The notes under the pieces are model-generated. The model saw only the letters and a program-made list of their open reading frames with translations, did not search any database and was not told the origin of the DNA. A program made the position numbers and the translations under genes. A DNA stretch of 64,000 nucleotides from Ornithodoros turicata (taxonomy: Eukaryota > Arthropoda > Arachnida > Ixodida > Argasidae), in assembly GCF_037126465.1 (NCBI RefSeq), contig NW_026999403.1:1178001-1242000 (forward strand), read 5' to 3'. Positions 53,763 through 64,000 of this stretch are shown here, one piece after another; position 1 is the first letter of the stretch, and every line of letters starts with the position of its first letter.

Positions 53763-55312
53763 CTATTCATTGAGAGCGCAACGCTCCGGAAAACGAGTGA
53801 CATCGTTTAGGAAAAAGAGGTGCGCTGCCGGCGCTGTGGATCTGCTACTTAACGCGTCCATACTTGTCTCCGGACCATGCTGCGTTTGTCATATTTTCTA
53901 AAGAAGCGCTTACCAACGATCGATACAGACAGCGCGACACCGAACGGGAAGCTTTCCTGCGAAGGACAGGCAGTTACCATGGGAACAGGGACGCCTCGCA
54001 CCTTTCCACGAGAAGGCGACTGCGTCATTTTCTACGATAATACGTGTTACATGTGTGGGCATTGAGAAAGGAACCTGCGCACGGCCACGATCAACCTTGC
54101 CTTCCCCCAATAGGTGTCCCAGGATCGTGGACAAGCGTCCAATAATGTTCGGCAGCAACGGGAAGTACGATTTAAAGGTATCCGACGACATATCCCGAAT
54201 GCTTTCTTCATCATATTCGCAAATTTTGTATGCGTTCTCTGCAAAATCGCAAATAGTTAAGTAAGACGGTAACAGAACTGCTACACCGATCTGCTTACCC
54301 TTCCGTTTCGTGTGTAAAGATAAATATCGTCTAAAGATTCCTCCAACACAGACACAGTGAGCGAGTACGATCCGAGTACGATTTCCAGTAGAAGGAAGCT
54401 TGAGAATACCACCGTGTCCACATCGTCTCGCCCGTTAGGCCAGTTTACCATTTGGAGCCTTTGTCGCTGCTGCGCCATGAAAACTCTAATCATCATCATC
54501 ATCATCATCAGTCTGCCATTTGGAACGCAGAGTAAATATAGCCTTTCGAAAATTCCGGTCAAAGGTGGCTACTCTGGAGTCACGTGATGACAAAGGCTCC
54601 AAAGTCATTACCGAAGTCGCTGGCTGCTCTGGTTGAAGAAGAAAACGCGTCTACAGTTTGCTCACGGGGTTGAAGAAGAAGAAGAAGGAGGAGGAAATAG
54701 TTAACGAAACGTCACACGATTGTATGGCATTCTTGAAAAGCAGGTTTTGTTTATTATGCCAGGCAGGTCAGCAGTAAAAGTTTAGTCGCGTTACCATAAA
54801 TTGGCTTTAGTTTTCACGTTGCTTGCTCAGTCGAGAGCTTGCACGAAGCAGTTTGCTCGGAATGTGGTTATATTTGGGGACCCACCGTCGCGTTTGCTTG
54901 TGTAACCTCTACTGGCCAGTGGGTCTCTGTAGATGGAGAGGTATAGCGTCCGAGCGTTGCAGATGAAGATGGTTGATAGTGTTTAGATTTTTCTAGTTGG
55001 GTGGCAATTTTGCCACCCAGTAGCCGAATCCAAAGTCAGTTTTGAATGTATACATATACACACGCTCTCAACATATCCCAAACGTATAGATATACATCCC
55101 CAAACCGTGTATTCACACGAGCGACATTCCCCCAGAACCGGAAGATGCGAAAAGCGTCACCGTGGGGAATGACCTGCTACACAGCCGCAATATATTCCGT
55201 AGCAGACGACAGGAAAACACGCCGAAGGTGTCGTCTGCTAAGTGTCGTCTGCTAAACGCACAGTACGCCACTCCCGACGTTCCGCACCGTGTGAATGCTC
55301 AACATAACACGG

Positions 55313-56800
55313 ATCGTCCAGCGTCTGGGTACAGCCAAGCCGTTCTTGCCCACCGAAGCATCATCCCCAAGCACAAATCTCTGCCGAAGCACCCCGACCC
55401 ACTATGGGCCCTGCCCACACCCCCTGTCCGTGTCGAGGTACCCCGAGTGTCCTCGAAGAAAGCTGCGTCGACGGTTGTTCTACGGCAGCTCTCCAATTGG
55501 CCGTGCTTGACAGCGATAGAGGGATGATTCAGGTTTTCACCGCCGCATCAACTACGCGTTTCGGTTCTGCTTGCGCCTATGTGATCCCGCAGTTGTCAGC
55601 TGAAGGATGTGCAAGACTCTCACACCGCACGTCCGCGGCGGCGGCGGAACTGCACGCGATTTGTATGGCGCGTGTCTTCATTGCAACCTCTCCATCCCCA
55701 GCTCAGTGGTCCATCTACACCGACTCCAAAGCCGCCTTACAAGTCCTTCTCTACTCTACAGGATCGGGATGTCTGTCTCCAATGGTGCATAGCGCCCTTG
55801 AAATGTACACTTCTGCCGTATCACGGGGACATGACATCCAGTTGCAGTGGGTCCCTGGCCATTGCGGTGTCCTCGGAAATGAAGCTGCGGATGCAGCTGC
55901 CAGACGTGCCCATCTAGCGCGTAGCGTTCGCACGTACCCCGTCGACTTCACAAGAGGGGATGCAAAGAGCACGATAAACGCAGTAGTGAAACGTCTGAGC
56001 GGGGAACACTGGCGTCGATGCGTCCCAGTTAACTCACTGCTGCACAAAGTGGATCCAGACCCGCAGTTTTTAATGCCCCCAGCGCTCCCCTGGGCCGTTA
56101 CCTCCATCATTCACCGGCTGCGTCTTAATGTGCCATATACCGGCCGCCTCCTCTTTAAACTTGGGAAGGTTTCCACACCGAATTGTTCCGAGTGCGGGGT
56201 ATTGGAGGACACAGAGCATGTTATAGAAGCCTGCCCTCGATACAGAGAGCCTCGTCTTTCCCTTGAGGCGGCACTAGCCCGCCTCGACAATCGCCCTTTC
56301 TCCGTTGGGAAGGTTCTAGGCTGCTGGCCTGCCCAACACCAGGTGCCGGCATTGCGCGCTCTTGTGGACTTCCTTACGGCCTCGGACTTGCTTTTGACAC
56401 TCTGTGAAAGCTGCGGCGACATTGTGTTCGCACTATATCTGATATTGTGCAGTGAGTGTTTCTCGGCATCGAACGTCTCCCCCTTTCCTTTCCCCCGTTT
56501 TCCTTTATGCTTTATCCCGCTGCACCCACTCTACCCCTTTCTTGTTTCCTGTTTATGGTTGTTTGTTTGTTTGTTCTTCTATTTTTCGTAGCTAACCTTT
56601 TCCTTTATTTTTTTTTTCACCCACAAACGCGTTTTGGAGCAGCCAGTTCTGACTGGGTCGGGACTAACCTCTTCATATTTTTCTTTCTTTTTCCAATCCA
56701 GTCCAATCCATTCCCGACAGCTGGTGACTTAACTTCATTCCCATTCCGTTCCAGTGCGCTAAAAACAGGGCATCATTCCATAATTTTAATTACGCAACTC
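55313..56800 (+). mobile_element. Third-family LINE, 5'-truncated, in U2
   Basis: Joins module M5 at GATCGTCCAGCG (55313) and runs through the RNase H/C-terminal region into a T-rich 3' UTR with CCAATCCAGTCCAATCCATTC near 56700. A 2-bp insertion relative to the U4 copy near 55495 breaks the frame. Confidence 0.75.
55404..56591 (+). pseudogene. LINE ORF2 C-terminus: RNase H and zinc finger (U2 copy)
   Basis: The long frame carries RNase H motifs: FTAAST where the first catalytic Asp is expected (YTDGS in the 28 kb LINE) but Ala is present; AAAAELHAI (Glu), IYTDSKAAL (Asp) and GNEAADAAARR (Asp). Then RLRLNVPYTGRLLF and the finger CSECGVLEDTEHVIEAC (C-X2-C-X8-H-X4-C), followed by a conserved domain ending near SDLLLTL. 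The frame then runs into non-coding Phe-rich sequence. The Asp-to-Ala change and frameshift mark it as inactive; the same Ala occurs in the U4 copy. Confidence 0.8.
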
Positions 56801-56805
56801 TTGTG

Positions 56806-57527
56806 AGAATTCATAGAGAGCGCAACGCTCCGGAAAACATGTGACGTCGTTTAGTAAAAAGGGGCGCGCTGCCGGCGCTGTGGATCTGCTACTTAACGCG
56901 TCCATACTTGTCTCCGGAGTATGCGGCGTTTGTGATGTCATTTTTTTAAAAAAGCGCTTACCAAATATCGATACAGGCAGCGCGACGCCGAACGGGAAGC
57001 TTTCCGGCGAAGGACAGCCAGTTACCATGGGTACAGGGACGCCTTGCACCTTTCCACGAAAAGGCGACTGCCTCATTTTCTACGACAATACATGTTACAT
57101 GTGTGGGTATTGAGAAAGGAACCTGCGGACGGCCACAACCAACCTCGCCTTCCCCCAATAGGGGCCCCGGGATCGTGGACAAACCTCCAATAGTGTTCGG
57201 CAGCAGCGGGAAGTGCGATTTAAAGGTCTCCGATGACATATCCCGAATGCTTTCTTCGTCATATTCGCAAAACTTTCGGTATGCGTTGTCTGCAAAATCG
57301 CAATATTTAAGTAAGACTTTAACAGAATCGCTACACCGGTCTGCTTACCTTTCCGTTTCATGCGTATCGTCGTCTAAAGATTCCTCCAATACAGACACAA
57401 TAAGCGTACCTCCGGGAACGATTTCCAGGAGGTGGAAGCTTGAGAGTCCAACCATGTCCACATCGTCTCGCCCGTCCGGCCAGTCTGCCATTTGGAGCCT
57501 TTGTCGCTGCTGCGCCACAAAAACGCT

Positions 57528-57562
<35 letters not shown>

Positions 57563-60500
57563 GTCTGCCACTTGGACCGCAGAATAAATCTAGCCTTGCG
57601 AGAATTCCGGTCAAAGGTGGCTACTCTGGAGTCACGTGATGACGAAGGCTCTGAAGTCATTACCGAAGTCGATGGCTACTCTGGTTGAAGAAGAAAACGC
57701 GTCCACAGTTTGCTCACGGGGTTGAAGAAGAAGAAGAAGGAGGAGGAAATGGTTAACAAAACGTCACACGATTGTATGGCATTCTTGAAAAGCAGGTTTT
57801 GTTTAATATGCAAGGCAGGTCAGCAGTAAAAGTTTAGGCGCGTTACCATAAGTTGGCTCTAGTTTTCACGTTGCTTACTCAGTCGAGAGCTTGTGCGAAG
57901 CAGTTTGCTCGGAAAGTGGTTATATTTGGGGACCCACCGTCGCGTTTGCGTGTGTAACCTCTACTGGCCAGTGGGTCTCTGTAGATGTAGAGGTGTAGGG
58001 TCCGAGCCGTGAAGATGAAGATCGTGAACAGTGATCAGATTTTTCTAGTTGGGTGGCTATTTTGCCACCCAGTGGCCGAATCGAAAGTCAGTTTTGAATA
58101 TATACATATACACACGCTCTCAACATATCCCCAACTTATGCATACACGTCCCCAACGAGTATGTTCACACGAGCGACATTCCCCCAGAAGCGGAAGATGC
58201 GAAAAGCCTCATAGCCTTCTGCTGTGACGTGAGCACGAGCGCTCAACATCGTGTCTTCACGTACACTGCTAACCGTGGGGAATCGCCTGCTACACAGCCG
58301 CAAGATATTCCGTAGCAGACGACAGGAAAACACGCTGACGGTGTCGTCTGCTAAGTGTCGTCTGCTAAATGTGCAGTACGTCACTGAGTTGCCTGCACTT
58401 GGCAAGATGTACCGCTTTTTGTGTGGGCTTCTTACAGGTTACACGTCTTCCTTGGTGCCACACTGCTTGAAACAGGACGCAGAACCCACAGATGAAACTG
58501 CTTACTGTTTGGACACGTAGCCGGTTGGGACCGAAATTGCACTGTGTATAAGCTTCGCTGCAACAGTCCTATGCACAGTACAATGAGCCTCCTTTTCATA
58601 TGTTCTTCCTTGGGGGGGGGGGGGGGATAGACGAACAGGAAAAAATACGGGAGAAGGGTCAGCCAAACGGGACGTCGGCTTGCTATTCCGGAAAGAAAGT
58701 AATAAGAAATAAATTAAGAAATAAATAAATAAGAAGAAATTCTTGCTCGGGCTATCAACGGGACCATGTACCACTACAAGCATGGCATTTTCAAAGCTTG
58801 CACTTCGGACTGTCATGAAGTTCTTGACAATGAAGAGATGGCTAAGAAGCAAGCGAGCTGCTGAAATTGATGCATAATGTAAAACCCCGATACTATATAG
58901 GGAACACGAGGGTACAGGCACAACATGAAGTTGACCTTAGTTGTCCGTGCGCGATAAAAATCTGAATCATCATCATCATCAACAACAACAACAACAACAA
59001 CAACAGCGATACGAAGTCTGTCCCTTCGTGTTCCCTAGCCTCGGGGTTTTATGCAAGAAGTTCTTGTTCATGCAGCATAACGCTCGAAGCGAAATCTATG
59101 ATTGTATGATGGAAGCGCTAAATGCGTAATCTTAAGTGCGCAATGTTCACTGATGACTGGGCCTTGGAAACAGGTTGACTTATAATACGAGATCATATTG
59201 TATTCATTCATGATTTATAACTTTTAACTAGTACTTTCCTTACCATTGTCTTGGCGCATTATGGCCTACGTTACTTATGAACAAAGAAAACTCGAAATCA
59301 TCATCATCATCATGATTTATATGATATAGTTATCATATATCCTTCACATTTATTTTATCATATTTATTTTGTCACGACTTCGAAGGACATCGATAACACG
59401 CGAAGCCTGCGCGTTACTCAGTAGTATCCTATTGGGAAACACCGTGTGACCTCGCAGATATAAGTTTTGATAACGCAATTTGCGGTTTTGGTATTGCGGA
59501 CTTTGATATTTGGGATTGTCAACGCTGGGATATCGCGGCATAGTCTTCGAATACACAAAATGTCATATATGGCGTTTAAGTAGCCGCTCTAACCAACACG
59601 GTCGGTGTAACTCTGTACCTCGTACTCCTGTGCGTCTCCTAAACGATCTTTCGGAGCCACGAGCGGGATACGCACCCAGGCGAAGTTTCCCAGCTCGCTC
59701 ATTGGTTTTCCGGCCTCCCTCCTCCTTCCTCTCTACGTCACGGAGCAGAGCAGCGCTTACGCGCTCCAGCATGCTCCGACCTGCATGCTGAAGCGCATGG
59801 TTCACACTAGTGCGTTCTGCTGCGTGAGCATGCGTGCGTAACCAAACCGTAAGCCAATGAGCGCCGAGCGGGATTTCCGGTCTTGTGCCCGCCATGTTGA
59901 AGAAGAAAAACCTACTGCGCACGCTCGGAAGGCAGCCTCGCGATTCGTTCTCCGCTTGCGGGCTGCTGCGTGCAACGGAAAAGGTTGAACTCGGGGGAAC
60001 TCCTTGCGTTCTGCTGCGGGAGGTCGCGCGTGTATCTGTTGCCATGGTAACCAGCGCCCGCACGCATCCGCACGCAGCAGAACGCATTATGCATGGTTCA
60101 CACTAGTGCGTTCTGCTGCGTGCGGGCGCTGGTTACCGTGGCAACAGATACGTGCACGATCTCCCGCAGCAGAACGCAAGGAGCTCGCCCGAGCTCAACT
60201 TTTTCCGATGCACGCAGCAGCCCGCAAGCGAAGAACGAATTGCAAGGCCGCCTTCCGAGCGTGCGCAGTAGGTTTCTCTCTGCGAAATTGCTTTCAACAT
60301 GGCGGCCACCGGAGGGGAAATCCCGCTCGACGCTCATTGGCTTACGGCTTGGTGACGCACGCATTCGGACGCAGGTATGTGAACAGCGGAACGGATAGCT
60401 TACAACACACACATACGCACGCAGGCGCCCGCACCAGCAGAACGCACTAGTGTGAACCATGCTTAAGCCAATGAGCGCCAAGCAGGATTTCCACTTCGAT

Positions 60501-60727
60501 AGCCGCCATGTTGTAAACAGCCTCGCAGCGAGAAACCTACTGCGCACGCTCGGAAGGGCGGCCTCGCGATTCGTTCTCCGCTTGCGGGCTGCTGCGTGCG
60601 TCGGAAAAGGTGGAGCTCGGGTAAACTCCTTGCGTTCTGCTGAGGGAGGTCGCGCACGTGCCTGTTGCCACGGTAACCAGCGCCCGCACGCATCCGCACG
60701 CAGCAGAATGCACTAGAGTGAACCGTG
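56806..60727 (+). repeat. Array unit U3 (type A)
   Basis: M1-M6, hairpin element with LINE tail in its loop, tail insertion at about 59213, then the GGTTCACACTAGTGCG MITE cluster. Near-identical to U1 over 57930-59800 versus 50020-51870, offset about 7.9 kb. Confidence 0.8.
59805..60724. mobile_element. Cluster of three head-to-head MITE copies
   Basis: GGTTCACACTAGTGCGTTCT begins at about 59800, recurs at about 60093, inverts (GAACGCACTAGTGTGAACC) at about 60438-60458, and a last partial copy ends GCAGAATGCACTAGAGTGAACC at about 60702-60723. The body contains CCTACTGCGCACGCTCGGAA and GGTAACCAGCGCCCGCACGC in alternating orientation. Confidence 0.7.
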
Positions 60728-60939
60728 CTATTCATTGAGAGCGCAACGCTCCGGAAAACGAGTGACATCGTTTAGGAGAAAGGGGCGCGCTGCCGGCGCT
60801 GTGGACCTGCTACTTAACGCGTCCATATACTTGTCTCCGGACCATGCTGCGTTTGTCATATTTTCTAAGGAAGCGCTTACCAAAGATCGATACAGACAGC
60901 GCGACACCGAACGGGAAGCTTTCCTGCGAAGGACAGGCA

Positions 60940-61011
60940 GTTACCATGGGAACAGGGACGCCTCGCACCTTTCCACGAGAAGGCGACTGCGTCATTTTCT
61001 ACGATAATACA
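60940..61011 (+). pseudogene. Possible FKBP-like fragment in module M2
   Basis: Reads GTGTPRTFPREGDCVIFYDN, resembling the N-terminal strand of FKBP-type prolyl isomerases (the GDG-x-TFPKxGDxVxxHY pattern). Copies with slight changes are at about 49122-49185, 53970-54045 and 57025-57095. The similarity ends within 25 residues, and the opposite strand is also open, so this may be chance. Confidence 0.25.
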
Positions 61012-61854
61012 TGTTACATGTGTGGGTATTGAGAAAGGAACCTGCGCACGGCCACAACCAACCTTGCCTTCCCCCAATAGGTGTCCCAGGATCGTGGACA
61101 AGCCTCCAATAATGTTCGGCAGGCTACTCTGGAGTCACGTGATGACAAAGGCTCCAAAGTCATTACCGAAGTCGCTGGCTACTCTGGTTGAAGAAGAAAA
61201 CGCGTCTACAGTTTGCTCACGGGGTTGAAGAAGAAGAAGAAGGAGGAAGTCACACAATTGTATGGCATTCTTGAAAAGCAGGTTTTGTTTATTATGCCAG
61301 GCAGGTCAGCAGTAAAAGTTTAGTCGCGTTACCATAAGTTGGCTCTAGTTTTCACGTTGCTTACTCACTCGAGAGCTTGCGCGAAGCAGTTTGCTCGGAA
61401 AGTGGTTATATTTGAGGACCCACCGTCGCGTTTGCTTGTGTAACCTCTACTGGCCAGTGGGGCTCTGTAGATGGAGAGGTATAGGGTCCGAGCGTTGAAG
61501 ATGCCCAGTAGCCGAATCCAAAGTCAGTTTTGAATGTATACATATATACACGCTCTCAACATATCCCAAACGTATACATATACGTCCCCAAACTGTGTAT
61601 TCACACGAGCGACATTCCCCCAGAACCGGAAGATGCGAAAAGCGTCATAGCTTTCTGCTGTCACGTGAACGCGAGCGCTGAACGTCGTGTCTTCACGTAC
61701 ACTGCTAACCGTGGGGAATATCCTGCTACACAGCCGCAATATATTCCGTAGCAGACGACAGGAAAACACGCTGAAGGTGTCGTCTGCTAAGTGTCGTCTG
61801 CTAAACGCACAGTACGCCACTCCCGACGTTCCGCACCGTGTGAATGCTCAACAT

Positions 61855-63350
61855 AACACGGATCGTCCAGCGTCTGGGTACAGCCAAGCCGTTCTTGCCC
61901 ACCGAAGCATCATCCCCAAGCACAAATCTCTGCCGAAGCACCCTGACCCACTATGGGCCCTGCCCACACCCCCTGTCCGTGTCCAGGTACCCCGAGTGTC
62001 CTCGAAGAAAGCTGCGTCGACGGTTGTTCTACGGCAGCTCACCTTGGCCGTGCTTGACAGCGATAGAGGGATGATTCAGGTTTTCACCGCCGCATCAACG
62101 ACGCGTTCCGGCTCTGCTTGCGCCTATGTGATCCCGCAGTTGTCAGCTGAAGGATGTGCAAGACTCTCACACCGCAGGTCCGCGGCGGCGGCGGAACTGC
62201 ACGCGATTTGTATGGCGCGTGTCTTCATTGCAACCTCTCCATCCCCAGCTGAGTGGTCCATCTGCACCGACTCCAAAGCCGCCTTACAAGTCCTTCTCTA
62301 CTCTACAGGATCGGGATGTCTGCCTCCAATGGTGCATCAACGTCCTTGAAGTGTACACTTCTGCCGTATCACGGGGACATGACATCCAGTTGCAGTGGGT
62401 CCCTGGCCATTGCGGTGTCCTCGGAAATGAGGCTGCGGATGCAGCTGCCAGACGTGCCCATCTAGCGCGTGGCGTTCGCACGCACCCCGTCGGCTTCACA
62501 AGAGGGGATGCAAAGAGCACGATAAACGCGGTAGTGAAACGTCCGAGCGGGGAACACTGGCGTCGATGCGTCCCAGTTAACTCACTGCTGCACAAAGTGG
62601 ATCCAGACCTGCAGTTTTTAACGCCCCCAGTGCTCCCCTGGGCCGTTACCTCCATCATTCACCGGCTACGTCTCAATGTGCCATATACCGGCCGCCTCCT
62701 CTTTAAACTTGGGAAGGTTTCCACGCCGAATTGTTCCGAGTGCGGGGTATTGGAGGACACAGAGCATGTTATAGAAGCCTGCCCTCGATACAGAGAGCTT
62801 CGTCTTTCCCTTGATGCGGCACTAGCCCGCCTCGACAATCGCCCTTTCTCCGTTGGGAAGGTTCTAGGGTGCTGGCCCGCCCAACACCAGGTCCCGGCAT
62901 TGCGCGCTCTTGTGGACTTCTTTACCGCCTCGGACTTGCTTTACACTCTGTGAAAACTTCGGTGACATTGTGTTCGCACTATATCTGACATTGTGCAGTG
63001 AGTGTTTCTCGGCGTCGAACGTCACCCCCTTTCCTTTTCCCCATTTCCCTTTATGATTTATCCCGCTACACCCACTCTACCCCTTTCTTGTTTCCTGTTT
63101 CCTGTTTGTTTGTTTGCTTGTTCTTCTATTTTTCGTAGCTAACCTTTTCCTTTATTTTTTTTTTCACCCACAAACGCGTTTTGGAGCAGCCAGTTCTGAC
63201 TGGGTCGGGGCTAACCTCTCCATATTTTTCTTTCTTTTTCCAATCCAATCCAATCCATTCCCGACGACAGCTGGTGACTTAACTTCATTCCCATTCTGTT
63301 CCAGTGCGCTAAAAACAGAGCATCACTGCGGAATCATTCCAATTCCGGAA
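61855..63350 (+). pseudogene. Third-family LINE ORF2 C-terminus (U4 copy)
   Basis: Duplicate of 55313-56800. Its frame is intact across the site broken in the U2 copy (ASTVVLRQLTLAVLDSD, about 62010-62060) but is shifted by one inserted base near 62338 (CATCAACGTCCTTG against CATAGCGCCCTTG). RNase H again has FTAAST, and the second Asp motif is ICTDSKAAL. The zinc finger CSECGVLEDTEHVIEAC is intact; stop at 62951-62953. The 3' UTR extends to about 63350. Confidence 0.8.
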
Positions 63351-63371
63351 TTTTAATTACGCAACTCTTGT

Positions 63372-63740
63372 GAGAATTCATAGAGAGCGCAACGCTGCGG
63401 AAAACATGTGACGTCGTTTAGTAAAAAGGGGCGCGCTGCCGGCGCTGTGGATCTGCTACTTAACGCGTCCATATACTTGTCTCCGGACTACGCTGCGTTT
63501 GTAATGTCATTTTTTTTGAAAACACAAACAGACAAACCTCCAATAGTCTTCAGCAGCAGCGGGAAGTGCGATTTAAAGGTCTCCTATGACATATCCCGAA
63601 TACTTTCTTCGTCATATTCGCAAAACTTTCGGTATGCGTTCTCTGCAAAAGCGCAAATATTTAAGTAAGACTGTAACAGAACTGCTTCACCGATCTGCTT
63701 GCCCTTCCGTTTCATGGGCATCGTCGTCTAAAGAAACTCT

Positions 63741-63775
<35 letters not shown>

Positions 63776-64000
63776 GTCTGCCATTTGGACCGCAGAATAA
63801 ATCTAGCCTTTCGAAAATTCCGGTCAAAGGTGGCTACTCTGGAGTCACGTGATGACGAAGGCTCTGAAGTCATTACCGAACTCGCTGGCTGCTCTGGTTG
63901 AAGAAGAAAACGCGTCCACAGTTTGCTCACAGGGTTGAAGAAGAAGAAGGAGGAGGAGGAAATGGTTAACAAAACGTCACACGATTGTATGGCATTCTTG
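63372..64000 (+). repeat. Array unit U5, beginning only
   Basis: M1, then a deletion joining ACACAAACAGACAAACCTCC (63525) to late M2, the ATC tail run at 63742-63775, and M3, continuing past the window end. The array is therefore longer than what is seen. Confidence 0.8.

Larger units (their letters stand above)
48897..53765 (+). repeat. Array unit U1 (type A)
   Basis: Starts with module M1 (GAGAGCGCAACGCTCCGG, CTGCCGGCGCTGTGGATCT), then M2 (GGGAACAGG...CGCACCTTTCCACG), a tail insertion, M3-M6, a hairpin element, and the GGTTCACACTAGTGCG MITE carrying other insertions. Closely matched by U3 (56806-60727). Confidence 0.8.
53766..56805 (+). repeat. Array unit U2 (type B)
   Basis: Modules M1-M5 followed by a 5'-truncated third-family LINE. 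M5 has lost about 60 bp (GTCACCGTGGGG junction at 55157) that is kept in U4. Confidence 0.8.
60728..63371 (+). repeat. Array unit U4 (type B)
   Basis: Counterpart of U2. Relative to U2 it lacks about 413 bp after TTCGGCAG at 61122 (U2 54155-54567) and about 50 bp between repeated GCCACCCAGTAGCC-like sequence near 61505, but keeps the part of M5 deleted in U2. Confidence 0.8.

Noticed and set aside
57103..57639. 178-residue ORF in U3 spanning modules M2-M3
   Set aside because: It passes through the ATC tail of an inserted LINE end and is broken in the other units.
1..64000. Endogenous viral elements or retroviral LTRs
   Set aside because: No LTR pairs, protease or envelope-like frames were seen; all RT/RNase H matches are of non-LTR type with 3' hairpin tails.

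Overview
This is eukaryotic, arthropod-type nuclear DNA. It is probably from a chelicerate and most likely a tick; that is an inference from I-type LINEs with (ATC)n tails, tRNA-derived SINEs and cystine-knot-like secreted peptide exons, and no species-specific gene proves it. The window is almost entirely transposable elements and low-copy duplications. Only three small loci look like host genes. They are tandem members of a two-exon family coding for short secreted, six-cysteine peptides with the spacing of an inhibitor cystine knot: copy A (exon 1 end at 1-22, exon 2 at 2592-2669), copy B (12138-12248 and 14856-14933), and a diverged copy C with only a signal-peptide exon visible (19707-19814).

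Layout. 1-3028 and 12228-15286 are a direct segmental duplication carrying copies A and B with their TE-filled introns. 3-12 kb and 15-23 kb are intergenic DNA filled with DNA-transposon derivatives (hAT, TA-target, TTA-target and palindromic MITEs), SINEs and LINE fragments. 23.4-29.66 kb is a nested pair of LINEs: a 5'-truncated LINE (target duplication at 23432 and 29644) interrupted by a 5.7 kb, nearly intact I-type LINE (23884-29587, 12-bp target duplication) with a gag-like ORF1 and an endonuclease/RT/RNase H ORF2 broken by one frameshift. 30-41 kb holds more LINE fragments, a 5-unit tandem array of a 192-bp MITE (34.06-35.0 kb), a TA-flanked foldback element (36.1-37.6 kb) and hAT-like elements. 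41.7-64 kb is a large array of related low-copy units, with alternating A-type and B-type units from 48.9 kb to the window end, interrupted by palindromes, MITEs and two copies of a third LINE's RNase H region.

A theme across the window is a shared LINE 3' end: a hairpin (GGCGCATTATGRCC...TGCGCC) followed by AAAACYC and a simple tandem tail, usually (ATC)n but also (AC)n, (AATC)n or (AAATC)n. Dozens of insertions carry it. Several consist of almost nothing else (35-90 bp) yet are flanked by 8-16 bp target duplications. The target duplications let nested insertions, a probable 3' transduction and self-nested MITEs be read directly.

The most biologically interesting signal is in the peptide genes. 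Between copies A and B the introns and 3' UTR are about 1-3% different in the stretches compared, whereas the mature-peptide exons differ at 22 of 99 bases, nearly all amino-acid-changing, with every cysteine kept. That is the pattern expected of diversifying selection.
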